64,000 bases of DNA from Coccinella septempunctata (GCF_907165205.1 NC_058189.1:52788270-52852269); one strand, 5' to 3'. Positions 1 to 13,900 are shown, counted from the stretch's first letter. The notes: generated by a model not told the origin, from the letters alone. Program-made: numbers and translations.

Positions 1-148
1 TTCTGGTGGTTGGTATTCTTTTCTGTTCACTCTGCACCTTGAGGTTTAAGGGTTGCATGTTCACTTAACCAAAGTATACGGCAATCCCTAGCGGTTGCAA
101 CCACGTATTCTAGTCATCGTCGCTATAACCAAAATCGAACTATACCAA

Positions 149-1462
149 ATGACGTTTTCCAAAGAAAAAGCTCGCAACCACGAGTGCGAAATATGCAAGA
201 AGAAATTTTCAACCAAGACCGACCTCATCAAACATGTCAGGATACACACTAACGAACGACCGTTCACTTGTAAATTCTGCGGTCAGGCTTTCAGACAGGC
301 TGGTTCCCTGAAGAATCACATCGCCTGTCGACACTCTACGACACTGCAGAGTTCGGAAATTTTCATTTGCAGCTATTGCGGAAAATCCTTTCCTATAAAG
401 GAAAGGCTGAAATTGCACCTTAGGATTCATACCGGTCTGAAGCCGTACGCTTGTAAGCTGTGCCCGAAGACCTTCGCTCGTGGTGGTCAGTTGGTGCAAC
501 ATCAGAGAACACACGACGGCTCCAGACCGTTCGTATGTAGGATTTGCGACACAACATTCACCACATCGGCAAATCTGCGGTCGCACATGAAACGGCATTT
601 GGAAATCCGTGATTACATTTGCGACCTATGCGGCAAGTTGTTCTTCAGGAGAGACGCCCTAAGGAAACATTTAAACTGTTACCACGCCAATTTGAAGGCC
701 TATTATTGCGAGATTTGCAAGAAGGAATTGAAAGGCCACTTACCACAACACATGAGAACCCACGCCAAAGATAAACCACATGGTTGTGCCCATTGCGGGG
801 CCAGGTTTGCACAAAGATCTCAACTAACCGTACACCAAAGAGTCCATTCCGGCGAAAAGCCGTACAGGTGTCAAGTGTGCTGGAAAGCTTTCGCTCATTC
901 TACAGCGCTCAAGCTGCACTGCCGTTGCCACACCGGGGAAAAACCTTTCGCTTGCAAATTGTGCAATAATTCCTTCTCGCAACTACCTCACCTGAAAAAA
1001 CACATGCTGTGCGTGCACAAATCCAGCAAACCGTACGTTTGCGGAAACTGCAAGAGCTTTCATAAAACGAAAAAGGAACTCGAGTTACACGCTAAAACGT
1101 GTCAGTCGAACGAGGATAAACCGGAGGTTGTCGCTAAAAAAGAGGTTGAAGTACTGAAAATCGGGGCAGCTATGCCAATTGGGAAAATGAGATTTCTGCT
1201 TGCCATTTTAATCAAGAAGATTTCATCGGCTGAAAGACTGAAGGAAATAGGATTCAATAAGAGGCTGATCGATGATGTTTTGATTGATTCCATCAAGATG
1301 TCCGGAAGGGTTCCTTGTCAAGATTGCACTCTGACTCCTGCCGAACAGTTAAAGCTCAACGTGCAGATTCTGTTAGAATGGACTGTTCCAAAGAAATACA
1401 TGGAAAAGTTCAAACTGGAACAGCGTTCTACGGAAGAACTGTTGGAAGAGTTGACTTCCTAA
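149..1462 (+). CDS. C2H2 zinc-finger protein, about 437 aa, possibly the 3' exon of a longer gene
   Basis: Likely a sequence-specific DNA-binding nuclear regulator; the target is unknown. The reading frame holds about eleven tandem C2H2-type fingers with TGEKP-like linkers, for example C-E-I-C at the start and GEKPYRC and GEKPFAC late in the array. Finger 7 is short (only 10 residues between the second Cys and first His) and finger 11 ends in Cys instead of His, so both are degenerate. The last roughly 100 residues have no finger; they are hydrophobic and acidic (QILLEWTVP, TEELLEELTS) and could be an interaction domain. No ZAD domain is visible. I chose the ATG at 149. The open frame starts only at a TAG at 89-91, and that TAG lies in a splice-acceptor-like context, so an upstream exon outside the window cannot be excluded. 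It is a single uninterrupted exon with higher GC than its surroundings. Confidence 0.85.
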   Translation: MTFSKEKARNHECEICKKKFSTKTDLIKHVRIHTNERPFTCKFCGQAFRQAGSLKNHIACRHSTTLQSSEIFICSYCGKSFPIKERLKLHLRIHTGLKPYACKLCPKTFARGGQLVQHQRTHDGSRPFVCRICDTTFTTSANLRSHMKRHLEIRDYICDLCGKLFFRRDALRKHLNCYHANLKAYYCEICKKELKGHLPQHMRTHAKDKPHGCAHCGARFAQRSQLTVHQRVHSGEKPYRCQVCWKAFAHSTALKLHCRCHTGEKPFACKLCNNSFSQLPHLKKHMLCVHKSSKPYVCGNCKSFHKTKKELELHAKTCQSNEDKPEVVAKKEVEVLKIGAAMPIGKMRFLLAILIKKISSAERLKEIGFNKRLIDDVLIDSIKMSGRVPCQDCTLTPAEQLKLNVQILLEWTVPKKYMEKFKLEQRSTEELLEELTS

Positions 1463-1741
1463 AGGGGTTTCAGATTTCAATAGGATATAACCTGAAAAAG
1501 GTTGAGGGCTTAGAAATGAGGATGGCGTTAATACTGCAGTAAATACTTGTGCGCTCCTAGATATTATGCATTGGGTTTAGATCATAAACTTTAGCTAGTT
1601 CAACTAACCTATATTATTCGCTTCTTGCATACTTCAGATTGGATGACAAGAGTTGAAAAACAAACTTGGCTCTCAATTTTTACAACGAAACCAAGTTGAT
1701 CAAACGAGTTGAAAAGCATGTCAAAGGTCGTTTATAATTGA
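1463..1741. other. 3' flank of the zinc-finger gene, no gene seen
   Basis: AT-rich sequence after the stop codon, probably including the 3' UTR. No clear AATAAA signal is present before the repeat element that starts at 1742. Confidence 0.4.
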
Positions 1742-2604
1742 GACCCGTTTGCACCATACGCACTTAGTGTTAAGTGTCCGTTAAAATGAACTCTTAGCTT
1801 AAATTACGTTGCACCAACTGTTAAGTGACATCTAAATGGCTAAAGCTAGCCTTAAATTTAAGCGCTCCTGTAATGACCACTTAGTTATTTAAGGGCGGGA
1901 TTCTAACCTAAAATTTGTTGAACTGGCTGCAGAACTTCCCATTTTTGATGGATTTTGAAAATTGAATGGATTCATTACTGAATACCAAGCCTTTTCTTTT
2001 GCCTTTATTGTTATGCCATCAGTCTTTCAATTTTCAATTTTTTGTCACAAATCATACTATAGTTAGCAGCAAACTCTTTTCTTCTATTGAGAGTTGAGTG
2101 CTATTGTAGATTATCACCACTTGCTTGGCAATCATTCATCGTATTCGTATCAATAAGGACAATAAGGACATTTTCTTCACGTTCCTCTTCAACATTAATA
2201 AAACAAATTCACACAAGACCTCATAAAGAAAGTGTTGTACTTATATAAACTGAGGTACCTTTTATTTTACAATTCATCATCATCAATAATAATGCTAATT
2301 CAACAACAGAATATAATAAGAATATAATAATTTACTTGAAACCGACTGACACGACAATAAAGTTAGGTCAATGAAATGACAACGATCATCAGCAACCGGC
2401 CAACCAAAATGGCTTTATTGAACTAGGATGAAGTTGCACCAAAATATAAAACAGAAATATTACTAGATATAAAAACTTAAGTTCCCCTTACTTAAGATTC
2501 CGTTAAGCCACAGTCGTACAACTGGGAATAAAATTAAGCGTCCATTAACTTTAAACGACACTTAGTTAAGTACTTGTTTTAAGGGGTATTGGTGCAAACG
2601 GGCC
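1742..2604. mobile_element. Non-autonomous TIR element of about 860 bp
   Basis: The ends are inverted: GACCCGTTTGCACCA at 1742 and its complement TGGTGCAAACGGGCC ending at 2604. Further subterminal inverted motifs of the ACTTAAGT / AAGTGTC type lie inside both arms. It is flanked by TGA on both sides (1739-1741 and 2605-2607), a candidate 3-bp target duplication. No coding capacity is visible, so this looks like a MITE-like derivative. The superfamily is uncertain; a 3-bp duplication would be compatible with PIF/Harbinger. Confidence 0.7.
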
Positions 2605-2607
2605 TGA

Positions 2608-4903
2608 ATCGAATAAACGGTATGGTGGATAGAAATAAATGATAGCAAAAATTTTTTTTCAATTTCCACGTTCACTATAGGGTTATTATGTAATTCTGTC
2701 GCCTCTGGGACAGTTTGGAGTAGTTATCTCCTTCTCATGGATGTGGATCAACATTTCCTCAGACTTTTGGCTGCTTTTCTCTTCCCATTTTTCAAATTTC
2801 TCAACTTTCATTTTTATTTTAGCCTTTCTTTATGTCTTTGGCTGGTACCAAAGTTTAATTTTTTTTCGAGAAATTGTACTTCTTGAAATCGGAGATATTT
2901 CATGCATATAGTATTCATCTATTGATTATCAACTATTTGATCCTAATCAAAAATAGTTTTGTTTGTTGCTCATTAAAAATTTAGCTAACATTAACCTGAA
3001 AGACAACTTATCCTGTTCTGCAATCTTTCTACCCTCAATCTTTTATTTATTTAGTGTAACTTAGAGCCGAGACCTAACAAAGGAGCCATTCTATTGGTCG
3101 ATGGCAATCACGTTAATCCTTAACCTTTTCTCTTCTCCCTTTTCATGGGTATCTGTGGAGTCTTCATCAAACAGATCTAACCTACTAGCATTGAGTATTT
3201 AATTTGATTATGATTTTTATTTAAATGCTATAGCTATAACTGGGCTCACAAGTACGTACTGTAACTTGACGTGCCTCCTCTTGATTCCAAACGTTTAGGC
3301 TAATTTTAGAGTGATTTTCTTAGGAATAGATTTATTTTTATTTCCGAAAAAGTCCAATAGAATACTTAAGTTCATAACTATTCGAAGAAAAAAATGGTTG
3401 TTTGTGAAACTATTTAAAGTTGTAATACTTAGTTGTAATATCCACGTTTCAACCAAAAATTCGAGATTCTGGATCTCTTCAACTGTGCACTATGTTTATG
3501 CGAGTTACTTCTCGAAAAATTTGATTTATTCAATGAATGGATATTCCTGCAATTTATATTTTGGTCTTTGAATAGTTGTGAATCTAATCTTCCTATTTTC
3601 TTGTTGTTGATTAGTTGCAATATTTTCGATATCAAATTGTGTTCATATAATTCTAATTATATCTTGCCTAAATCTCGAGTTGCAATTTCAGAATACTACG
3701 CAATATTTTAGGGTTATTTAATTTTGCAATACATTAAGTTTAAATACTTCGAGATAATTGTCGGTATATTCTAGCAGTTAGTAGATGTTCCTCTATTTTT
3801 AAAATCGAGTGGAGTTATATTCTTTTTAGTCAATGAAATTTTTTGAGTTACTTCTCAAGAACATTTCATAGTTCTTTTCTGATTTAATTTTATGAATGTG
3901 GATTATTCTCTTAGAGTTTATTAAAGAAGTGCAGGATATATTTGAATTTCCTGTGTTTATTCATAATATTAATCTTTTGTGCTATAGTTTGTACCTCCTC
4001 GAAAAACATGATCACATATCTATTCATAGGTATTTATTGAATTCGCTGGAATAATGATACATAAGAACAGGGTAACAACCTCTTAATTACTTCAATTCAA
4101 TATAAGAGTCATTGATTTTTTATGTCTTATTAAGTGTTAATTATATGTTTTTTCGAAATATTGAACTGAATCGAGTTATTATCCAAAGATTTAATTTCGT
4201 GTAATAGATATTCTAGTAATTTTATTCTTTACAATTTTGTGAAGGGGTTGACGAATAGATCTTTTATGTATCAATCGTATCAACCTTACTGAATTTCATC
4301 AGGTTTCAATTCAACGGTGAAACAATTTACGACTTCATGTAAATAGTAAATAAGAATCATCTCATGTGTTGTGAGTTTTGAGAAATCTTGATGAATGAGG
4401 TTGCAATAATTGTTTGTGCCATATATTATATTTTTTCTAGTCTTTTCTTTTTATATGCCAATGTTTTCTGTACAAAGAACTGCAAAATTAAGTGTAGAGA
4501 AATATATCAACTATTACGATTTGATGTTTTATTGATCGGTTTGATTCTCGCCTCTTATATATAAAAAGTGGTTCAACACAAATATTAATCCAGAAACTGT
4601 AATATTATATGATTAAGCCAAACTTGCCTCATATAAATAATGTCAGTTCTCAGGATACAGGATCTGACTGAAGTTCAATATAGAGATATTGAACTGTGCC
4701 AAAAATCGTCACAACTCTGCTAAATTCTGACTAGTGTAAGTCGCTACCTTTCAAGAAACTTTTTGATGAAGGAAATTTTGAAATCATTTTGGTGGTATTA
4801 TAGTGGTGATTTTAGAGTTACCTCCGAAGTATAAACAAACGAACAAATTTCACTTTATAATATAAAATATAAATAAAACTTAATTCTACAATATTTGATT
4901 AGG
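2608..4903. other. AT-rich intergenic region, no gene supported
   Basis: Between the TIR element and the last exon of alpha-glucosidase gene 1. Only short random open frames occur. A TTTATT at about 4527 (AATAAA on the minus strand) is a weak candidate polyadenylation signal for gene 1, roughly 370 nt past its stop. Confidence 0.5.
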
Positions 4904-7900
4904 TCAGTGTGTTATATAATACAATATTTGTGTTGGGTTGCCACAAATCACTTTCACTGGATATCTGTCGATGCCCAGGATATCGGCCATCATATTCTGT
5001 AAAATGAAATTTCATCTACCATGTCTTTATTCACTTTAAAAATGAAACTTACCTGATTGCCATTGCCTATTACCTCAATGGATGAAATTTTCGGAGGTGG
5101 AGTTCTGCCTAGATTTGAGCTTGTCACATCTACTTTGTTTCCTTCGGCGCTAAATTCAAGTACTGTGTAATCGGATCCCACATCTTGAAGAAAAATTTTG
5201 TTGTTAAACATCAGGTAAATTGTACCTTATGATAAAATGTAGTTTGAGAAGTTTGGTCCTTCGACCAACAATACAGGGCTGGGATAAAGTATGGAATCAA
5301 GCGAATATCTTCAAAACGAAAAGGGTGTAAAAAAAATATATGTACTAATGAAACTTTTCGGCTAAAACAATAATACATACCTCATCTGATGCAATATTTT
5401 TTGCTACTCCTATTTTTCAATATAGCGTTGAAAATGTTGAAAAATATACAGACTGTCCCGTTCAAATTAAGAAAGTTGAAAGTATTTTTCGTGGATCCGA
5501 AACTTAAGTAATGAAAACAAAAATGTGTCATTGTATCTGCCCATAAAATTTCATATGTATCGGTCTTTTTTTATAGATATACGGTGAGTCTTTGACTTGG
5601 TACATATATTTTAACAGTAGATTCTTAAGGTCCAAAGAAACACAATTTTTCTTTACCATTTTTTCCGATTCGTCCTAGATACAAAGAAGAAATCATTTTA
5701 TGTTTTGGTAATGGACTATGCAACTCTTGGAAACCTGACAATGAAGTTATTCCAAGCATTAAAATTCATTTCATTCGATAAAATCTTTTGTGAGATAGAA
5801 CAAAAAATAAGTTTTTTATGGTTTTTCAACAGCCTGTATCTTTCAAATCAAGCCGATTCGGAAAAAATGGTATAGAAACATTTGCTTCTTTTGACCTCAA
5901 TAGTTTACTGTTCAAATATGCACGAGCCAAAGACTCACCCTGTATAGATATTAGAAAAACAAGCATAAACTAACTTTTTCCATTACATTTGGTCAGCGAA
6001 GTAGTATTTATAATACAATAGGGAATACTCATTCAGACGAAAATGATGTATCATTTATGAAATATCTTTGAAACGTCACATTTTGAAATAACCATTTCAA
6101 CCGTTTCCCAAAAAAAAATTATTTTAAGCACTTAAAAATGAAAATTGGTATTTAAAATTTAAAGCGTTTCATTTCGATTGCACAAGTTGGCAACATCGAA
6201 ATATGCCTTGATAATAAAGGACAACAAATACATTATCTTGATGAGATAGAAAAAAATAGCTGTCTATGAAGTCTGCGACGAATGAGGAAGGTCGTAAAAT
6301 TTTATGGGATTTTTATGGCTGGTTGCAGTTGAAGCTCGCCAGTAAGTACGCGGCTGTAAATCAACAGCTGTTATTTTATAAACAAGCTGATCGGACATTG
6401 TTTTTTTCATTGTCTAGTAGGCGCTGTTGCCAAATCGTAAACTCGAAACCAAGCGATTTAAATTTTAAAACCCCATATTTGAAGAATGATTTTGAATAGT
6501 TTCCGCGGTGAATTTGAAAAAAACATGAATGAAACTCATAATTATTCAGTTTAAACTTGCATATGCAGTGATAACCCAAATTGAGGAGAATTCCCCATTA
6601 ATGAGGTACTGCAACATCGTTCGCGATAAATTTTGAATATCCTTCCTTTGATTTTCTACTAAAATATATGTACATGTAAAAGAATCACTCTGTCTACTTG
6701 GTTCCATTCTTTCCCAACCCTTCAAAGGTTTTGTAGGGATATGAAAATCACAACACAACTACGTTTTATGGACTTACCCACACTCACACCGTCATCCCAG
6801 TATAGATTACCAGAAGCTTTACCATCTTCGTCTAGTGCAACCAACAACTTAATGTCTGATTTTCTAACTTCCTCTGTCGTGTTAGCTGGAGTTTGCATTG
6901 GAATAATCGATCCTCCTCTTATGAAAAGCGGAATTGTTTCTCTATCTACTGCTATTTCGAAGTATTCTCCTTTACTGTTCAAAGGTTTCCTGTCGTAAAA
7001 ATTGTACCATCTGCCTTTGGGTAGGTAAACAGAAATGGAAGAAGGATTGTCCTGAAAAAGTACATTGTCAGCAGGATACAATTTGAAATCATACTTCAGC
7101 TAAAGAAACTGAATTATGTATTTTATCTACACTTATATCCAATTATAACAGAATCAACTAACTTAATGAGTGTACTATAAGCGTATGAGTGTGTGTAATA
7201 TTATTGTTTATAACTTATCATGATGAATAAATTTGATTTGATGTATTTTAATTTTGGTTGAGGTGTTTACCACTTCGCTATCCGATTGGCAAAAGAGATG
7301 TGTAGTGTGAAAAACCTCATACTTGTGAAAATCAGTTTCTTTAGTTGAACCAGGAGGCTTTTGTTATTTTCACCGAGTTAATCTTAGTAAACGATGATAT
7401 TTTTCAAGGCAAATGCACCCGAAAAGCTGTATCTCCTGGCCTACTAGTAATTTCTAAGTACGATTCCACTCACCTCTAGAACTGGAGCTATAAGTAAGGC
7501 CGAACCCCACAAAAAGGCGGTATCGATATCGTACGTGTTAGGATCATCGGGAAACCTATAAAAAATTCGTTGGATTGTGTGGAAGAAATTCGAAAAGTTG
7601 ATGATATTACTTACTCTACCATTAGTGGACGAGCAACAGTAGATCCGTTTTTGCTCGCATGCCAGAAGAGGGTGTACAAAAATGGCAGCAAACTATACCG
7701 TATATTGAGAGCTTTTATAGATGACCTTATAACTTGCTCTCCCATTGCGGCTGGGTCTTGATCCTGTCAGAAGAATGTACATAAAAAGTCAGTAAAAATA
7801 TAGGGTACATAACGCAAACAGATTTTTGAGCAGTGAATAAACTTCATATTCAGGGTGGGCAAAATTCGTTGTCTACTGAGAGGATCTCGAGAACTATAGC

Positions 7901-10900
7901 AGCTAGAAGAAAACGGATTACACTTTCCGAGCTCATTTTCGGAGAAACAAAGAATGGTGAAAACCGCAGCCTCCTACGATACTTCGTTTTTCAGTTTTAC
8001 AATTTCGTCAAGTTCTCATAACTTTTTTGTCTTCGAAGTTACAAATATGAAACTTGAACCTTCTACAGGCACTAAGGCAGGCACTTTTTTACGTAGAATC
8101 CACTGATGAGCTCAAAATATTTTTTCATTTCGAGTCATTAGGTGAACTTTCATTTTTTTAAATGCAAACTTTTGTTGAATTTGATATTTTTGAATTGGAA
8201 AAACTTTGTCAGTAGATTCTACTTATAAAAGTGCCTAAGAAAGCTCAAGTTTCAGATCTGAACTTCATAGACAAAAAATTTATGAGAACTTTTCGGAATC
8301 GTCAAAACTCAATTTTTGTTTATAACTCGAAATCTAAAAATGATAGGCTGATTCTGTTTTCAGATTTGGATTAGTCACGAAAAAAGAGCTCGAGAATGTG
8401 TCTTTCGTTTTCTTCTAGCTGCTATAATTCTCGAGATCCCCTCAGTAGACAACGAATTTTGCCCACCCTGTACATTTATTACTTGATGGAATATTTGGAA
8501 TCTCACCATCAGTTTCTCTGAATTGTGATTTCTCGAGAAGGGGTAGAAAGCTCCAAGTTGCATCCACCTATTGCACAACGGTTCTGTGGTGTTATCGTTG
8601 AAGCCGCAAATATCAGAACCCATTAAAGGCATACCAAACAGACTGAAATCCAGTAGATCTATAACAGAAATTCTATGTAGCTGCTTTGTACTCAGGAAAG
8701 GAGTTATTTCTTTTATTTGTCCAATTCATTAATTCTTTTATACAGGGTGTCTCAGGATTAATGGGAATAATTTTGGATATAAGTTCAGAAGCTCAAAATA
8801 AGACGGAAAGTTTTTTATGGTGTCATGTCCGGAAACGCTCTATTGAAGAGTTTACGTCGATTCAAATATCACGACTTGATTTATTCAATTTTTTTCAAGT
8901 GATAGACAGAGATAAACAAATGAAATTTTGCAGTAGAATTTTTGAAATATAGATGCACCTAAAACTCAATTTTCTACTCATCCCCCATAGCTATAGAGAG
9001 GTGAAATCGGCAACCCTTTGTTATTTTTTACGATAAATTTTTATTCAGGCTTTGAATATTATCATTGAAAAATGTGCATTGAAACGACGATTTTATTTGG
9101 AAACTCGGTTACTGAGGGTTTTAAAATTAAATGGGGAACACTCTGTATAATAATTTCTGGTTACAACCAGTTAATCATTATGGAATCTATCTAACGTTAG
9201 GTATATCTATAGACATTTCAATCTTGCATTGATTAATACTTACGTGGAATACTATATCGTAGTTCATCCCAAGTTGAATATACATCTCCTCCCCAATGTC
9301 CCCCATACCTTCCCTGGCCACTGAATGTTGAACGAGATATGATGAATGACCTTTCACCCAAGATCTCACTGAGAGCTCTGTCATGGCAAGAAATATTGAG
9401 TTAGGGAAAAATGGATCACATATACAGGGAGATTCATTTACTCGTAAAAATATTTTATCAGTAGATTCTCTCAAAAGATACACTTTATTCCTATACCATT
9501 TTTTCGGATTCGGCTCTGATAAAAAGATATAGCCATTTTAAGTTTTCATAATGAGCTGTGCCACCCCTGGAAAAACAAAATTACCTTCAGAATAACTAGC
9601 TAAATCTGTGACACTACACATCTGTAAATATTTTAAAAGGAGAGATATTTTTATTTTTGAACATCAAATTACTCGAAAATGGCGCATTATTCGAAAAAAT
9701 ATTAGGAATACTTTTTTTTTACTTTAGTTTCAAGAGTTGGGTTTTGGTATTTTTATATGGTACGTAATGATCATAATGAAAAATCTGGAAGACGTGGGTG
9801 TTATCTTGTGTTAAAAAAATAAAACCGTTTGTGAGATGTTTTTTCAACAGTCTGCATCTTTTAAACCGATCCGATTCGGAAAAAAGGGAAAGGAAAAATG
9901 TGTTTCTTTTGACCTTGAGAATCTATTTGTTAGAATATCAATATTCATTCATTTTTTACCACATTTAAAAGGCTTGTATCTATCATTATTGTTATCGTTT
10001 GTTTTCCAGGTAAGTATATAAGGGATTTGGACATTTCAAATGAAATATCACGAGACATCCCTTCTAATTTTTTTAATTTTGGAGGTTGCAACTGCAACTC
10101 GAAAAAGTTTCAATTCTGCGATGATCTTCAGTTGATGAAATTAATTTAAGAATCTAGAGTCGACCTGTCACATGTTTGACGAATATGCACTTTGAAAAAA
10201 AAGAACTGGGACTCTAGACAAAATGTTCAGCAGAATAAATTTGCTTCATAATCACCTGCTGGTTATGTTTGCTTCACTAATTCCGTACAAATTGTGTATG
10301 TCGTAGTGCACGCCCAGATGTTGCTTCGCCGTCATACAAAAGGTTTTTTCATGGAGGGCTCCTCCATCTGTGTTCAAACGGTAGGGTGGATTTTCCAGTT
10401 CGCTATCTGGACAACCGTATGGCCACTCCGAGTTTGAGGGCTCGTTCATGTCGATCCAAGCCCCGTCGAAGGGAACCAAATCGTGGAATTCCTTCAGCAT
10501 TTCTTTCCAATAGGTGTACGCGTTGGGATGGGTGAAATCCGGAAAAACGGTAGTAAGGGAATTCCAAACCTAAAGAAAAAGAAGAGTTGCTCTTCTAGAA
10601 TATGCATTGAATTTAGATCTACGATGATTTTTCTGGAAGATATACTTGTCTAAAGTTGTTCTTCGAAAAATCCCTAAAAATGCAGTCGTTTAAAAATTCG
10701 TCAAGACCGAACGGAGATTTATTACTAGAAAATCTGCGCTTTAATCTACACCGTTTTAGTTGCCAGTTCAAGAAGAAAAAAATGAATATCTTACTTCAGA
10801 AACCACTAATTTATATGGAGTTTTCATTATAATTCAATTCCATCAGTTCATCATCTCGGAAAGTCAGAATTTTTTTGATTCGTCAAACGGAAAAAAATTT

Positions 10901-13900
10901 AATTGCTATTTAATTTCTTCGAAATTTCAACGACTTACCTTTCCGATAAAAATTTGTCCGGTGCTATTCTTAACGAAAACGTCTAATTCAACACCTCTGT
11001 CGTAAGGGGGATAGGATCCAGGAAGCTCTGATCCACTTACACCTGGATCGATCAGTATCGCGTATCTCCTTCCTTGCTTGTGTAGTTCTTGCACAAACTC
11101 CGGCAAACCACCAAAAGCACTCTTATTGTAGGTGAAATCGTTGTGGTCTTCCATATAATCAAGGTCGTTCCATTGGGTTTCCTGTGGAAAAAAATTGATC
11201 CACTTACAAATCGATAATTTCTGGAAAATCAAGAATATTCCCCTATTTTTAGACAATACCAAAACGGGTAGGTTAAGCAGGTACATAGGTACCTAGATCA
11301 CTAATCGAAAATGGAGCTTTCCGAAGTTTACATCTGATTTAATTAAAATTTTTTTTGACGTCTTTCCTCAATTAATCAGGCAGAAACTATAAACTAGACA
11401 TCGCTGTGCGCTTGCGTACTGCTATTCTATTCTATTTGCGCCTGGCCTAAGACAGGTTGGTGAGGTGACGCAGCTTTTTCCTGCGCTGCACGTACTATCT
11501 GACAAGTCACTGTCACGCTTTATTTGCGCGGTCTTGTTCTTTTCTATGTTTTACAAAAACTCACGCTGCGTCACCTCACTAACCTGCCTTTCTATTTGCG
11601 CCTGGCCTAACAAACAAAGCTGACTGACTCACGATAGGAATTCCAGCATCCAGATTCCTCTGGAGAACCTTCTTCGTCGATTCTAAATCGATGATACCCC
11701 AACGGCATAGATGAAATCCCAAACTCCAATAAGGTGGCATTTTCGGTTTTCCTACAACTTCCTGGTATTGTTTCAAGACATCGGATGGCGTTGGTCCGAG
11801 AAAAACGTAGAAATCCAATATGCCACCAATAGCCCTGTAGGTGAGTGCCGGGGTAGGCTGAAGGACCAGTTCTAAAAATCAAAGAGAAACTTTCTCTGTT
11901 TTAAAACTGAAAAGTAGAACATAAAGAAACCTCGCCCAAGAACGAGAGATAGTCTAGGTTTTCACGAAAGCTGCCTGAAGGTACACTTTCAGCTTAAAAT
12001 AATAGAACAATCGAATATAGATTCTTCGAGTAGAATATTCATTTATTTCAATATACAATATTATAATGTTAGTTGTAAGAGAAAAAATGTGCCTTGATCA
12101 GATACGTCAATTATAATTTAATGGTCCTTTAAAATTTTAATCCTCAATTAAACGGCGTATATACATCCTATATACATTAATTTCAATCGTATTTCAAAAA
12201 CAAAGGACCGACATTTTATAAGGAATCGCAAATATATGAATCAGTGCTTTACCTAGTCCATTGCTGTTTTTCAGAAATACTCCATGTGCGTTCGTTGAAT
12301 TTTCCACCAGTAAATAAAATGGATGTGTACCATAAATGTTAACCTGAAAATATTTAATGTTCATGATGATTTCACTGTCGAGGGTGGTAAGAGTAAAGTT
12401 AAGGAATTATATTATATGATTCATTTTGACGAAAGCACGAATATTTACATTGTCTTGAGGAGCAGCATCGTGGTTGAAAAAGGTGATTTGTTTCCAGTCT
12501 GTGGAGACCCTGAATCGTTTCCTCTCTTCTCCTAAGCCATAAATATTTGTGGATGGAAGTTTCGTTGTGATTTGTAGAAATTGGTCGGAGTAAATGAAAT
12601 TGGAGAGATCTGATGCGTCGAATCTGAAAGACGAATATTTTTTTAACAATAACATAGAGAATTATAACCACTCTCCTTTGGATATATACAAGGTGTGAAC
12701 GAATAGTTCCTGGTCAAAAAAGAATGTGGGTCTTTCGTCTTCCATTTAATTTTTTGGGCAGCCCTTGCTTAGATATACAGCTCCCTAAAGAAATTCTAAG
12801 CACATGAGATATCAAATAAACTTAGTCTTATTTTCATCATGCTTTTTAAACCTACAGAAAAGTACAGGGTGTTTGATAAGAAAAAACATATATTTGGTTA
12901 CTACTACTCTCCTGAGACACCCTGTATATTCAAAAACAATTTATAAATATAGCACCAATTGACCTCAATGATTCTGCGTTAAACAAAATACTGATCCATA
13001 TTTAGAACAAACCATACAGAACTTCAGCCATCTGAGGGGAATAGCGATAGACCTGTTTCGCTCTTTTTTTAGCTCATCAGTACCACACGACTCAGCTAGC
13101 GATGATGACCGATCGAATATTTGATTTGCCTTTGGGCATCTAGATTTTGATCTAGATCAGCCCGATTCCCTTTCACATATGCCTTAGATATGTTTGAATT
13201 ATATCTACTATTATTCAGACTCAGAATATCACCAAATTCTAGAAATCAGCATATTGAATCGTCTTCTCTGGTCTTTCCGTGATCCTTTTTTTTAAATTGT
13301 AGAAGTAAATCTACATTTTTTTTCCTATGGCCTTAAAAAATATGGTTTTACTTACATGACACTATCATCAGATCTCCTGATTATTTTGAATCCTTGTTTA
13401 TCGTTTTCAATATTGAATTTGTATAATGGATTTTCAGTTTTGGGTTGTGGTAGATCGATTTCTGGGAACGGTGACTCGAACCTTGGATTGGACGGGTCTA
13501 TAATCTGGAAATTTATAAGAAATGCATTTTATCAGAAAACTCGAACGGAAATTCTCGATTGCCGAAATAAAAACAATTATAATCCATAGCTTTAAGGTTC
13601 TCTATGCCAAACTTTCTTAATTTATTCCGAATATTGTGCTCTATTCAGTTACACTGCGAGCTAAAACTAAAACTATGGAAAAAAGTTATAATAATATTTT
13701 ATAGTCGATTTTTATTTGAAATTGAAGTTATGTGAAGAATAGAATAGTTGTCTTTTTTTTAGGGAGGAAACTTCAGTAAAACGATTTCTTCAACTGATAG
13801 AATCGAGGATAGAACTGTCGGATGTACCTACATATACAGGGAGTCTCAAGAAATATTGAATTTTCGATGATTACGCTCATTATTTGGGGAATTTGTGAGA

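Noticed and set aside
95..148. Upstream 18-codon extension of the zinc-finger frame
   Set aside because: It would start at TTG; the first ATG is at 149. The region could be 5' UTR or the start of an internal exon.
209..598. Minus-strand 129-codon frame opposite the zinc fingers
   Set aside because: Antisense shadow of a strongly coding exon; no protein features.
3311..3571. 86-codon plus-strand frame in the AT-rich intergenic region
   Set aside because: Low-complexity hydrophobic composition, no start context and an overlapping frame on the other strand.
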